A stretch of DNA of 64,000 bases from JAJTHC01 sp044348005 (GTDB lineage: Bacteria; Cyanobacteriota; Vampirovibrionia; Vampirovibrionales; JAJTHC01): NCBI GenBank assembly GCA_044348005.1, contig JBIKTR010000004.1:87528-151527 (forward strand), written 5' to 3'. Of this stretch, positions 34,212-43,798 are shown in pieces. Within the stretch, counting starts at the first letter, position 1, and each line of letters opens with the position of its first letter. Made by a program: the position numbers and the translations under genes. Under the pieces are notes generated by a model. It made no database searches. It saw only the letters and a list, made by a program, of their open reading frames with translations, and had not been told where the DNA came from.

Positions 34212-35432
34212 ATGTTTAACGATCCCGCAGAAATCAATGAAGTTGGTGTGGTTCATTACCCTGATTTAGACCATCACGTCCGTATATTTGACACCACCTT
34301 AAGAGACGGCGAACAATCGGCAGGGGCATCTTTACACCCTTATGAAAAATTACAAATTGCCAAAAATCTTGAAAAATTGCGGGTGGACATCATTGAAGCG
34401 GGCTTTCCAGCCTCTTCAGAACAAGACTTTAATTCTGTTCGTGAAATTGCGGCCACCATTGAGTATTCAACCGTTGCTGGCTTGGCTCGGTGTAAACAAT
34501 CAGACATTCAAGCCGTCTGGGATGCTGTAAAAATCGCCAAAAAACCTCGCATCCACACGTTTATTGCGACCTCTGACATTCACATTGAAGCCAAATTCAA
34601 CAAAACCCGTGAAGAAGTGTTGAATATGGCTGTTGAACACGTAAGGTTTGCCAAAAGTTTGTGTAACGACATTGAGTTTAGTGCCGAAGACGCAGGGCGA
34701 ACGGATCCTGAATACTTATATGCCGTGCTTGAAGCCGTCATTGAAGCAGGCGCTACAACAGTCAACATACCTGACACCGTGGGCTATACCTTGCCGAATG
34801 AGTTTGGTCGTTTAATTTATAACATACGTCATCGTGTTTCTAACATCAACCAAGCCGTGATTGCCACGCATTGCCATAATGATTTAGGCTTAGCCGTTGC
34901 CAATAGCCTAATGGGCGTTATGAATGGGGCGAGACAAGTGGAATGTACGATCAACGGCATTGGTGAACGGGCGGGTAATGCGGCGATGGAAGAAGTTGTG
35001 ATGGCCTTGCATGTGCGTCGAGATGTGATGCAAGGCATCCATACGACGGTTAATCCGTTGTATTTTTACGAAACCAGTCGCATGGTGAGTGAAATGACCA
35101 GTATTGCGGTTCAGCCGAACAAGGCGATTGTTGGACGCAATGCCTTTGCCCATGAAAGTGGCATTCATCAAGATGGCTTTCTCAAAAGTAGTCAAACCTA
35201 CGAAATTATGGAACCTGAAATGGTGGGTGTGGCCGCCACAGATTTACCCCTGGGGCCACGTTCAGGGCGTGCCGCCTTACGGATGCGTCTTCATGCCTTG
35301 GGGTATGATTTAACCCCCCAAGAACTTCAGGCCTTGTTCCCCATTTTTAAGCGCGTGGCAGACGAAAAAAAACGCGTTGAAAATGAAGAGCTTCAAGCCA
35401 TACATTCAGAATGGTTGTCGCTTAAGGTTTAA
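34212..35432 (+). CDS. leuA: 2-isopropylmalate synthase lacking the regulatory domain
   Basis: 406 residues; full enzymes have 500 or more. First committed step of leucine synthesis: acetyl-CoA plus 2-ketoisovalerate. Catalytic parts are complete: FDTTLRDGEQSAG, EAGFPASS, FSAEDAGRTD, the metal site HCHNDLG (about 217-223) and the linker NAFAHESGIHQDG. The C-terminal allosteric leucine-binding domain is missing: after HSEWLSLKV the frame stops and repeat DNA begins 20 bp on. It may be a feedback-insensitive form, or a related acyltransferase such as homocitrate/citramalate synthase. GGAGAA lies 10 nt before the ATG. Confidence 0.88.
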   Translation: MFNDPAEINEVGVVHYPDLDHHVRIFDTTLRDGEQSAGASLHPYEKLQIAKNLEKLRVDIIEAGFPASSEQDFNSVREIAATIEYSTVAGLARCKQSDIQAVWDAVKIAKKPRIHTFIATSDIHIEAKFNKTREEVLNMAVEHVRFAKSLCNDIEFSAEDAGRTDPEYLYAVLEAVIEAGATTVNIPDTVGYTLPNEFGRLIYNIRHRVSNINQAVIATHCHNDLGLAVANSLMGVMNGARQVECTINGIGERAGNAAMEEVVMALHVRRDVMQGIHTTVNPLYFYETSRMVSEMTSIAVQPNKAIVGRNAFAHESGIHQDGFLKSSQTYEIMEPEMVGVAATDLPLGPRSGRAALRMRLHALGYDLTPQELQALFPIFKRVADEKKRVENEELQAIHSEWLSLKV

Positions 35433-35459
35433 TATAGAAGCCTCTAAAAAAGTGGCTTT

Positions 35460-35498
35460 ACTCCCTCTCCCTCTGGGAGAGGGTTGGGGTGAGGGATA
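35460..35498. repeat. CTCCCTCTGGGAGAGGG palindromic repeat (leuA downstream)
   Basis: CTCCCTCTCCCTCTGGGAG followed by AGGGTTGGGGTGAGGG, the same element as 1496-1531. It continues as GGGATACGGGATG and AGCTGGTGTCCCTCC, like 462-500. Confidence 0.8.
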
Positions 35499-35529
35499 CG
35501 GGATGCCCCGTCAGAGCTGGTGTCCCTCC

Positions 35530-35579
35530 TCGCGACAACAAAGAGAACATAGACCATTTTATCTTTCGAACACTATAAA
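35530..35579. repeat. MITE-like element, partial copy C
   Basis: GCGACAACAAAGAGAACATAG and ATTTTATCTTTCGAA match the right part of copy A. It ends in CTTTCGAACACTATAAA, the last bases forming the ftsW stop region and matching the end of coaE (17783-17799). Confidence 0.75.
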
Positions 35580-36721
35580 AGTGAAAATAATAAGCCAATC
35601 ATCCCTAAAGTCACCACCACACTCGTGCCGCCATAACTAATTAAAGGCAACGTAACCCCTGTGACAGGAAATAAACCTATGGCGACACAGATATTGATGA
35701 GCGCTTGTACGACGAGCATCCACGTCAAAGCAAAGGCCAACAACTGCTTAAAGGGTGTTTCTGCACTGCGGCTAATGTTAAAACCACGAAGCGCCAACCA
35801 GCCGTAAAAACTAAGCGTCACCATCGCCCCTAAAAACCCCAGTTCATCGCAAATAATGGCAAAAATAAAATCGGTATGTTGAAAGGGCAAGTAAAATAAT
35901 TTTTGCACAGAATTGCCGTAGCCTGTTCCAAGCAAGCCCCCACTGGAAATGGCGTAAAAGCTCTGAATAATGTTATAGCCCACATCCTGCGGATCGTTCC
36001 ACGGATTGAGCCAGCCTTCAATGCGTCGCCATTGATAAGGGGTGTGCTTAATTTTTTCAAAAAGCAGCCAAAAGCCCAAGGGAAGCCCCCCCACATAGAA
36101 CCAAGTCGGTGCACCTGCCATAAAAGTCACGCCTAAAAAAGCTGAACTTAACAGGAGTGTTATACTTAAGTTGGGTTGCTTAAAAATTAACCCTATAATG
36201 GCCAAACACATCACGCTTGCCGTTACCACGCGTTCTAAGCGTCGATGCGATTGATCGCTGAATGCCCACGCCAGCAATAAGGCGACCGCTGGTTTGGCGA
36301 GTTCAGAGGTTTGAAAGCGAATAGGACCAATGCTGAGCCATCGTTCCGAGCCATTGGCTGTGTCTCCCACCCATTGCGTTAAAAGAAGTAGCCCTAAAGT
36401 GACCCAAGCAAACACCCAGACCCTTTGCTTGAGTCGTGCTTCTTTAAATCCCGCTAAAATCCACATTAACAAAAAACCAACCACCATAAAAAGGGCCTGT
36501 CTCAACACAAAATACAGCTTAGAATCGTTTAGTTCTGCTCCATAATGGGCTGAAGCACTAAATAAAACCAGCAATCCAAAGACGCATAAGGCCACTGTCA
36601 CCCAAAAAAGTTGGGGATCTGTTTGAAAGGGTTCGTAAAAGCCCTGCCAAGCATCCTTCAAAAAGGGAAGAAGTCCTTTATGAGTACGTGTGTGTGTTCT
36701 GATTAGTGGGCTATTCATCAC
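35573..36721 (-). CDS. ftsW: SEDS-family lipid II polymerase/division protein FtsW
   Basis: 382 residues, ten hydrophobic segments; polymerises glycan strands at the septum with a partner PBP. Seen: VLFSASAHYGA, NGSERWLSIGPIRFQTSELAK, RRIEGWLNPWNDPQDVGYNI, YGNSVQKLFYLPFQHTDFIF and PLISYGGTSVV. Coupled to murD by an ATGA overlap, which favours FtsW over RodA. The end of the gene runs into MITE copy C, which supplies the last codons and stop. Confidence 0.93.
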   Translation of the reverse strand: MMNSPLIRTHTRTHKGLLPFLKDAWQGFYEPFQTDPQLFWVTVALCVFGLLVLFSASAHYGAELNDSKLYFVLRQALFMVVGFLLMWILAGFKEARLKQRVWVFAWVTLGLLLLTQWVGDTANGSERWLSIGPIRFQTSELAKPAVALLLAWAFSDQSHRRLERVVTASVMCLAIIGLIFKQPNLSITLLLSSAFLGVTFMAGAPTWFYVGGLPLGFWLLFEKIKHTPYQWRRIEGWLNPWNDPQDVGYNIIQSFYAISSGGLLGTGYGNSVQKLFYLPFQHTDFIFAIICDELGFLGAMVTLSFYGWLALRGFNISRSAETPFKQLLAFALTWMLVVQALINICVAIGLFPVTGVTLPLISYGGTSVVVTLGMIGLLFSLL

Positions 36722-38283
36722 GCAAGTTCCTTAAAAAAGTCTGCCACAACGGATTCAAAAAAACGGCCTCGTTCTTCAAAATCCTTAAAGGCGTCTTGGC
36801 TGGCACAGGCGGGCGCCAGTAAAACAGGGTAAGTCGGATGCAATTGTTGAAGCGTCAAGGCTTTTATTGTGGCGTCTTCCAAGCTTTTTACCACAGAAAA
36901 AGGCTTGTTGTAGCCCGCGTGTTTAAGGGCGTCGAAAAACTCAGGGGCATCTTGACCAAAACAGAACACGCACGCGGTGCGTTCTTGGCATAATTTGGCC
37001 CAATCTTGTAAGGGGGTGTGCTTTGAAAGTCCACCCACCAGTAGGATGGCCGGCGTCTGAAGTGGGATGCACCCCAAGGCAGACATACTCGCTTCGGGAT
37101 TCGTGGCCTTAGAATCGTTAATCACCACATAAGGGGCAGGCACCGCCAAACGCTGAAAGCGATGAGCCAACCCTTGAAAAGCACCCAAGGCGTGCGAAAG
37201 CGAATGGGCACGGGCGGGGGTGAGTGGGCTTTTTTCAATGAAGGCATCCCACAAAATGGCGCCTAGAGCCAGTAGCATATTTTGGGTATGATGCCCCCCC
37301 GTTTCAGGGTAAGCCTGTCGCCGAAGCTCAAGTGAATTAAAGTCACGCAAAGGGGCCAAAGCATCTTGAAAGGCTTTAGGAATGTAGAGTTCAATGACGT
37401 CGTGTTTATTCACAAATAATTGAGGAACGTCTAAAACTTCTAAAGCATGGGGACGCGTATGAATGCCTATGGTCTTTAAAGGGTTACGTTGATTTTGCCA
37501 TTGCATGGCAATGGGGTCATCCAAATTTAAAACGGCGTATTCACAGGCGTAATCGCCAATAAACAAGCGAGCTTTTGCTTCGACATAGGCTTGCCAACTG
37601 CCGTGCCAGCTTAAATGGTCAGGCGTCAAGTTACTAAACACACCAATTTTCTGCGTCACGTGGGTCGAATAATACAATTGATAAGAACTTAATTCCGCGA
37701 CAATTTGCACAGGGGTTTGACTCTGCAACGATTCAATCACCACATCTGAAATCGCATGGCCGATGTTACCACAAGCAACCGAATTCACCTGTGGATTTAA
37801 GCCCTTTAAAAGGTGCGAAATTAAGCTTGTAATGGTACTTTTGCCGTTGGTGCCCGTTACACTAATCCACCCGCGCACGTGTTTGGGTTGATTGAGACAA
37901 GCCCAGTCCGGTTCAGAAAGAAGGGTAAAGCCTTTTGCTTTTAAGGACTTGACTAAATCTGAATGAGGGGGAATGCCGGGGGAAAGCACCACCACTTCGG
38001 CATGATGCAGTAACGAATCGTTTGAGCCGATTTCAAGATGCACTTGATCAGACAACTGAGCCAAGGTGGCATCCTGCAAGCGGGCTTGAGGATTAGAATC
38101 GCTTAAAAGAATCGAAGAACACCCAAGTGCTACTGCTAAGCGTGCCGCGGCTTGCCCAGAAGTCGAAATGCCCACAATGGACAAGGATTCTGGCACGCAA
38201 AAGGCCTGAAGCGGACTCTCTTCCACTTGAAAGAGCTGGCTTTGCTCTTGCCTATCTTCAGGATTCACTTCAAGACCTTGCAT
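36718..38283 (-). CDS. murD: UDP-MurNAc-L-alanine:D-glutamate ligase
   Basis: 521 residues, longer than usual (about 440-450) owing to an N-terminal Glu/Gln-rich lead and loop extensions. Adds D-Glu to UDP-MurNAc-L-Ala. Seen: SPGIPPHSDL, VTGTNGKSTITSL, CGNIGHAISD, AELSSYQL, NLTPDHLSWHGS and VINDSKATNPEA. AAAGGACG precedes the ATG. Forms a coupled pair with ftsW; murG, murC and ftsZ are not in the window. Confidence 0.95.
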   Translation of the reverse strand: MQGLEVNPEDRQEQSQLFQVEESPLQAFCVPESLSIVGISTSGQAAARLAVALGCSSILLSDSNPQARLQDATLAQLSDQVHLEIGSNDSLLHHAEVVVLSPGIPPHSDLVKSLKAKGFTLLSEPDWACLNQPKHVRGWISVTGTNGKSTITSLISHLLKGLNPQVNSVACGNIGHAISDVVIESLQSQTPVQIVAELSSYQLYYSTHVTQKIGVFSNLTPDHLSWHGSWQAYVEAKARLFIGDYACEYAVLNLDDPIAMQWQNQRNPLKTIGIHTRPHALEVLDVPQLFVNKHDVIELYIPKAFQDALAPLRDFNSLELRRQAYPETGGHHTQNMLLALGAILWDAFIEKSPLTPARAHSLSHALGAFQGLAHRFQRLAVPAPYVVINDSKATNPEASMSALGCIPLQTPAILLVGGLSKHTPLQDWAKLCQERTACVFCFGQDAPEFFDALKHAGYNKPFSVVKSLEDATIKALTLQQLHPTYPVLLAPACASQDAFKDFEERGRFFESVVADFFKELA

Positions 38284-38314
38284 CAGGGGGCGTCCTTTTA
38301 AGTCACTTACATGC

Positions 38315-40813
38315 TTATTCGCTTTGGGGTTTGACGACGATATTCACCAACTTATTAGGAACCACAATGACTTTGACGATCGTCATGCCTTCAAGAAACT
38401 TTTGCACCGCTGGGGAAGCTTTGGCCAATGTTTCAAGGGTGTCTTTATGCGTGTCTAACGCCACAGAAACTTTGTCTCGCAATTTACCATTGACTTGAAA
38501 GACCACCGTGACTTCATCCGCCACCAGTGCTTCTTGAAGGGCCACACACCATGATTGATGATGAATACTGCCTTCACCGCCAAGCTTGTGCCATAATTCT
38601 TCACTAAAATGGGGCGTAATCGGGGCAGAGAGCTTTAAAAATGTTTCCACCGCATGGGTAAAAACGGCATCTTTGGGTGATTGAGGCGTGTATTTAGCAA
38701 AAACATGGGCAAAGGCTCGTAATTTGGCCATAATCGTGTTGAATTGAAACCCTTCATCTAAGTCTTGGGTAACGCCTACAATCGCCTTATTGCTTTCTTG
38801 AAACAAGTGGCGTGCGGGCCCTTCTAAACTACTGTACGCAGGGACTTCTAGGCTAAAATCAACGGCGTGCTGATGCGTGACAATGCTTTGCCACACACGA
38901 CGCAAAAACTTGTAACAGCCTTCTACCGCCGAATCTTTCCAATCAAAATCGGCCGCAGGAGGAGAATCACTCAAAATAAAGAATCGGGCGGCATCGGCGC
39001 CATAGTCTTTAATAATTTCAACAGGCGAAACAATGTTACCCTTAGATTTAGACATTTTCGAACCGTCTTTAAGTACCATGCCTTGGGTCAACAGGTTTTT
39101 AAACGGCTCATCAAAATTAATCAATCCCCCACGATGCAAGGCTTTGGTAAAAAATCTTGAATACAACAGGTGTAAAATGGCATGTTCAACGCCACCCACG
39201 TATTGATCCACAGGCAACCACTGATTCACCAAATCCGAATCAAAAATCGCACGCTCATTGTGCGGATCCACATAACGCAAATAGTACCAACTGGAACAAA
39301 CGAAGGTGTCCATGGTGTCCGTTTCACGCTTGGCAGGCTTGCCACAGGTGGGGCAAGGCACATTGAGCCACGCGTCATGCTTCGCCAAAGGCGAGCCTCC
39401 TGCTCCGCTAAAGGCCACATCTTCGGGTAACACGACAGGTAGATCCGCTTCAGGCACAGGCACCACTCCACATTCTTTGCAATGAATCATGGGAATAGGC
39501 GCCCCCCAATAACGTTGACGAGACACCAACCAATCCCGCAAACGATACTGCACCTTTTTAGACGCAACCCCTTCTCGCACCCCTTTTTCAACAATGGCGT
39601 GTTTCGCTTCATGTGAAGCAAGTCCATTGAAGGTGTCCGAATTGATGAGTACCCCTTCTTCCGTAAACGCGTGCAAAAGTTCACTCGACTCCTTGCCCTT
39701 CGCACGAACCACTTCAACCATTCCTAAGTCAAATTTTGTGGCAAACGCAAAATCTCGATCATCATGGGCAGGTACCGCCATCACGGCGCCTGTGCCGTAT
39801 TCCATCAGTACATAATCGCTCACCCAAATCGGGATGTTTTGCTGTGTGTACGGATTTACGGCAAACGCGCCTGTAAAAACGCCCGTTTTTTCTCGAGTCA
39901 GCGAACTGCGTTCAATGTCTGACAAATTTTTAACCGAAGCCTGATACGCACGAACCGCGTCACGTTGTTCAGGCGTCACGATTCGTTCAAGCAAGGGGTG
40001 TTCAGGCGCAAGCGTACAAAACGTTACCCCGTAAATGGTGTCTGGTCGAGTGGTGAAAATGGTAAAGGCTTCTTCGGTGCCTGAAATTTTAAAGGTAATG
40101 TTGGCACCAATAGAACGATCAATCCAGTTGGCTTGCATGGATTTCACCCGATCAGGCCAGCCCTCAAGTTGAGCAATCCCATCAAGTAACTCATCCGCAT
40201 AGGCGGTGATTTTAAAGAACCATTGGCTCATGTTGCGTTTTTCAACCACCGCCCCACTTCGCCAGCTTTTTCCGTCAATGACTTGTTCATTGGCCAACAC
40301 CGTTTGATCAATAGGGTCCCAGTTGACAGGGGCTTCTTTTTTATAGGCCAAGCCTTGTTTGTACAAAAACAAGAAAATCCATTGCGTCCACTTATAATAA
40401 TCTTCACGGCACGTATAGATTTCGCGGTTCCAGTCGTACATCAAGCCCAGCGAGTTTAGTTCCTTCTGCATATTCGCAATGTTGTCAAAGGTCCAGCCTT
40501 TGGGAGGCACCCCGTGTTGAATGGCGGCATTTTCAGCAGGCAGGCCGAAGCTGTCCCACCCCATGGGGTGAAGCACATTATAGCCTTGCATCTTCTTATA
40601 GCGAGCAATGACATCCGTAATGGCGTAATTACGCACATGCCCCATGTGGAGCTTGCCCGAAGGATAGGGAAACATGGAAAGCACATAGTATTTGGGCTTG
40701 CTGGAGTCGTGAATGTTGGTGTCGTGTTGTTTTTGGGTGGCCCAGTGGTGTTGCCATTTGGGCTCTATTTGACTTGGGGCGTAGAAATCTAGTTGTAAAA
40801 TATCGTCTAGCAT
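38315..40813 (-). CDS. leuS: Leucyl-tRNA synthetase
   Basis: 832 residues from ATG 40813 (GGAG 8 nt upstream); the frame runs 11 codons further but that part is not family-like. Class I synthetase: PYPSGKLHMGHVRNY (HIGH region), the editing domain with FTTRPDTIYG and GTGAVMAVPAHDDRD, and DGSKMSKSKGN (KMSKS). Cys pairs in CKECG and CPTCG form a zinc site. It precedes murD on the same strand with a 31 bp gap, likely co-transcribed. Confidence 0.97.
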   Translation of the reverse strand: MLDDILQLDFYAPSQIEPKWQHHWATQKQHDTNIHDSSKPKYYVLSMFPYPSGKLHMGHVRNYAITDVIARYKKMQGYNVLHPMGWDSFGLPAENAAIQHGVPPKGWTFDNIANMQKELNSLGLMYDWNREIYTCREDYYKWTQWIFLFLYKQGLAYKKEAPVNWDPIDQTVLANEQVIDGKSWRSGAVVEKRNMSQWFFKITAYADELLDGIAQLEGWPDRVKSMQANWIDRSIGANITFKISGTEEAFTIFTTRPDTIYGVTFCTLAPEHPLLERIVTPEQRDAVRAYQASVKNLSDIERSSLTREKTGVFTGAFAVNPYTQQNIPIWVSDYVLMEYGTGAVMAVPAHDDRDFAFATKFDLGMVEVVRAKGKESSELLHAFTEEGVLINSDTFNGLASHEAKHAIVEKGVREGVASKKVQYRLRDWLVSRQRYWGAPIPMIHCKECGVVPVPEADLPVVLPEDVAFSGAGGSPLAKHDAWLNVPCPTCGKPAKRETDTMDTFVCSSWYYLRYVDPHNERAIFDSDLVNQWLPVDQYVGGVEHAILHLLYSRFFTKALHRGGLINFDEPFKNLLTQGMVLKDGSKMSKSKGNIVSPVEIIKDYGADAARFFILSDSPPAADFDWKDSAVEGCYKFLRRVWQSIVTHQHAVDFSLEVPAYSSLEGPARHLFQESNKAIVGVTQDLDEGFQFNTIMAKLRAFAHVFAKYTPQSPKDAVFTHAVETFLKLSAPITPHFSEELWHKLGGEGSIHHQSWCVALQEALVADEVTVVFQVNGKLRDKVSVALDTHKDTLETLAKASPAVQKFLEGMTIVKVIVVPNKLVNIVVKPQSE

Positions 40814-40914
40814 GGGGGAAGCTCCGCATTGATTAAACCACTCCATTATCCCACAGTTTACAAAAGTTCACAAGCAAAGGGGGTGAATCTATTGGGCTAA
40901 TCGAAGTTCACCTA

Positions 40915-41805
40915 CTACGGCACCATTTTTTCTAACTTATATTCTAAAATATCGGTGGCACCCGCTTTTACGAGTTCAGGGATCAACACATGGACTTGCA
41001 TGGCAGGCACAGCCACTTTAACCGCAAAGCCTTCATGATTGTACAAATCACTCACCGTGGGGGAGTTCATGGAATGGCCCGCCAGTAAGGCAATCACGCC
41101 GTCAAAAGCCGTCGTACTCACGTTCATTTCTAGTAACACGCGTTGTGTGGCCCGTAAGGTCGCTTCCATCAGCATTTTCATTTCTTCGATTTTTTGACGC
41201 TTGGCCGGATCGTTCATGGCTTGTTTGCTCGCTATAAAGCGAGTCGTCGACGTGGTAATAACATCCACAATCGCCAAACGGTTCATACGAAGCGTGGTGC
41301 CTGTGGCGGTATTGTCTACAATAATATCGGCATCTTCAGGCGGAAACGCTTCTGTTGCGCCATAACTTTGTAAGTAAACCGCGTTTAGGGCGTGCTTTTT
41401 GATGAAGTCTTCAGTGCATCGCTTATATTCGCTGGCCACCACGATTTGACGGCTCTTATTTTCAAAAGGATTTTCTTCGCTATTGAGTAAGTCTTCAGGA
41501 ATAGCCGCGACAATTTGAACGGGGTCGTATCCCAAATCAAGCACAGTGACGACATCGGCTTGATGTTCATAAATCCAATCTCCCCCTGTAAAGCCACAAT
41601 CATGACGCCCCAGTTCCACTAAAGCAGGAATATTTTGGGCTTTCATGATTTTCGCTTCTATGTAGGCATCACTACATTGTGGGCGGTAGCTCCGGCTGGT
41701 GGACTTGAACTTCACCCCAATGTTACCCAGCAAGGCCAGTACTTTTTCTTGAATACGGCCTTTGGGTAAAACCAGTTTTAGGGTAGGCGTTTGTTCAGTG
41801 GTCAT
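40915..41805 (-). CDS. hisG: ATP phosphoribosyltransferase, long form
   Basis: 296 residues from ATG 41805 with AAAGGA 9 nt upstream. First step of histidine synthesis, ATP plus PRPP. LVLPKGRIQEKVLAL, GRHDCGFTGGDWIYE and DNTATGTTLRMN are the catalytic core. A C-terminal ACT-like regulatory domain (TFDGVIALLAGHS-like region to the end) indicates the HisZ-independent form open to histidine feedback. Other his genes are not in the window. Confidence 0.94.
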   Translation of the reverse strand: MTTEQTPTLKLVLPKGRIQEKVLALLGNIGVKFKSTSRSYRPQCSDAYIEAKIMKAQNIPALVELGRHDCGFTGGDWIYEHQADVVTVLDLGYDPVQIVAAIPEDLLNSEENPFENKSRQIVVASEYKRCTEDFIKKHALNAVYLQSYGATEAFPPEDADIIVDNTATGTTLRMNRLAIVDVITTSTTRFIASKQAMNDPAKRQKIEEMKMLMEATLRATQRVLLEMNVSTTAFDGVIALLAGHSMNSPTVSDLYNHEGFAVKVAVPAMQVHVLIPELVKAGATDILEYKLEKMVP

Positions 41806-41904
41806 GGTGAATATCCTTTTTTTAAGCTTTTTAAGAATGCACGTTATTATTAAAACACAAGCAAAGGGTTCTTTCAAAGTCTGGGGTGGAAGGTTAAACT
41901 GAAC

Positions 41905-43779
41905 TTACAACGACACCATCAAATCGTCCCCAGAACGATGAAGTTTGGCATACGCCCCATTTTGCGCTAACAAGCTTTGATGAGTCCCTGTTTCCACAAT
42001 CTCCCCGTGATTCATCACCGCAATGAGATCACAATGTTGAATCGTACTGAGTCGATGGGCAATCACAATCACCGTTCTTTCACGCATTAAAACGTCAATG
42101 GCTTGCTGGACCATGCGTTCGCTTTCGTTGTCTAGCGCTGAAGTGGCTTCATCTAAAACCAAAATAGGGGCATTGCGAAGTAAGGCACGCGCAATAGCGA
42201 GACGTTGGCGCTGCCCGCCTGAAAGTAAAACCCCCCGCTCTCCTAAAACGGTGTCTAAACCATTGGGCAACTGGTTTTCAACCATGTCTAACAAATAAGC
42301 ATTGGCCAAGGCTTGCTTCAATTCGTCTTCTGTTGCGGAAGGTTTAATCAGCAGTAAATTGTCTCGCAACGTGCCGTGAAAAATGAAATTGTCTTGAAAC
42401 ACGGCACTAACTAGATGCCTGAACGCCGTTTCTTCAATGTCATGGATGGGGGTTCCATCAATGAATATAGCCCCTTCGCTTGGGTCGTACAAGCGAAGCA
42501 GTAAGTGAGCCAGCGTCGATTTTCCACTGCCTGATCCTCCCACAAAAGCGACACTTTGGCCTTTTTGAATGGTCAGGTTAAGATGCTTTAAAACCCAAGG
42601 CAAATGGGGGCGGTACCGAAAAGAAAGATCTTTAATTTCAATCGCCTTTTGTAAGTGAGTGGTGTGAACCTGACCCACAGGGGTTGCTTCAATGGGCCTG
42701 TCTATTCGAGCAAACACGCGTTCTAAGGCAATAAACGCCAAATAAAATTGTGTGGAAGAGTTACCTAAGCTTTTAATAGGTGTGTAAAGCAAAATAAGCG
42801 ATGTAATAAATGCCGCAAATCCACCCGCTGAAAGGGTGCCGTCTTGAATGAGAATGGAACCATAATACAACACAAGCCCAATGCCTAAGCCTGCAATACT
42901 GTGCATCAAAGGCGTTAAAATCCCCGAAATTTGAGCCATACGGATGCTGAACTTTCGCACCACTTTCAAAGAGGCTTTGAGCATGTCTAGTTGATGCAAC
43001 TGAAGCTGAAAGAGCTTAATGACTCGGTTTCCTTGCAAGGCTTCAATGTAAGGAATGGTTAAATACGTGTTGGCATTAAGGCTTTGTTCACTGACGCGTT
43101 TTAGGTATTTGCGAGAAAAGCTAATGGGAATGACAATCGTTCCTAAAACGCCCAAAGCAATAAACGCCAGATGCGGAGACAACCCCAGTAACGTTAAGGC
43201 CAACCCTGCCACACTAAAAAAGCGAATCGTGGAGGTTTTTAAAATATCGGTCAAACCAGCTGTGGCGGTATCGGAATCTCCACAAAAGTGTGAAATCACT
43301 TCTCCGCTTGAAGAGCCGTCGTACCAAGTGGCTTCATAGTTAAGTAGTTTTGCAAACAAATCTTGCTTGAGTCGCTGGTTTATATCCACCCGCACAATAG
43401 AATTGGCCACATTAGACGTATAGTTAAACACCCCCTGAACAATCGTAAAAAGCACAATACCTACAGGAATATAAAAGGCTTTTTCAATAAGGTTTATTTC
43501 TGCCAAACTCGATTCATAGGGCTTTAGAACGCTTAAAAAGGGCGACACCCACGCTGGTAAAGAGTGTAAAATTTCGAGTAGATTTTTATGTTCAAAAATA
43601 GCATCCATAAAAAGTTTAATGGCTAAAGGCATCATGGCATCCAACAAACCCACCATGGTTGCACACAGCATGGCCAGTAAGAATAAGGGCAAAGAAGGTG
43701 CCACATAAGGCCATAAGCGTTGATACGCCTTGATCGAGAAAAACGTGTTTTTTAGATCGTTTAAGTCGTGATGCGTCAT
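41905..43779 (-). CDS. ABC exporter, MsbA-like half transporter
   Basis: About 624 residues from ATG 43779, the first start after the pfkA stop; the frame is open 36 codons further, inside pfkA. Six membrane helices (about 20-330), then an ATPase domain with VGGSGSGKSTLAHLLL, Q-loop VFQDNFIF, LSGGQRQRLAIARALL, VLDEATSALD and IAHRLST. This architecture exports lipids (MsbA), peptides or drugs as a homodimer; substrate not determined. The unusual extracellular insert near 70-110 is more hydrophobic than in MsbA. Confidence 0.92.
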   Translation of the reverse strand: MTHHDLNDLKNTFFSIKAYQRLWPYVAPSLPLFLLAMLCATMVGLLDAMMPLAIKLFMDAIFEHKNLLEILHSLPAWVSPFLSVLKPYESSLAEINLIEKAFYIPVGIVLFTIVQGVFNYTSNVANSIVRVDINQRLKQDLFAKLLNYEATWYDGSSSGEVISHFCGDSDTATAGLTDILKTSTIRFFSVAGLALTLLGLSPHLAFIALGVLGTIVIPISFSRKYLKRVSEQSLNANTYLTIPYIEALQGNRVIKLFQLQLHQLDMLKASLKVVRKFSIRMAQISGILTPLMHSIAGLGIGLVLYYGSILIQDGTLSAGGFAAFITSLILLYTPIKSLGNSSTQFYLAFIALERVFARIDRPIEATPVGQVHTTHLQKAIEIKDLSFRYRPHLPWVLKHLNLTIQKGQSVAFVGGSGSGKSTLAHLLLRLYDPSEGAIFIDGTPIHDIEETAFRHLVSAVFQDNFIFHGTLRDNLLLIKPSATEDELKQALANAYLLDMVENQLPNGLDTVLGERGVLLSGGQRQRLAIARALLRNAPILVLDEATSALDNESERMVQQAIDVLMRERTVIVIAHRLSTIQHCDLIAVMNHGEIVETGTHQSLLAQNGAYAKLHRSGDDLMVSL

Positions 43780-43798
43780 AAAAGTAGAGTCATGGGCT

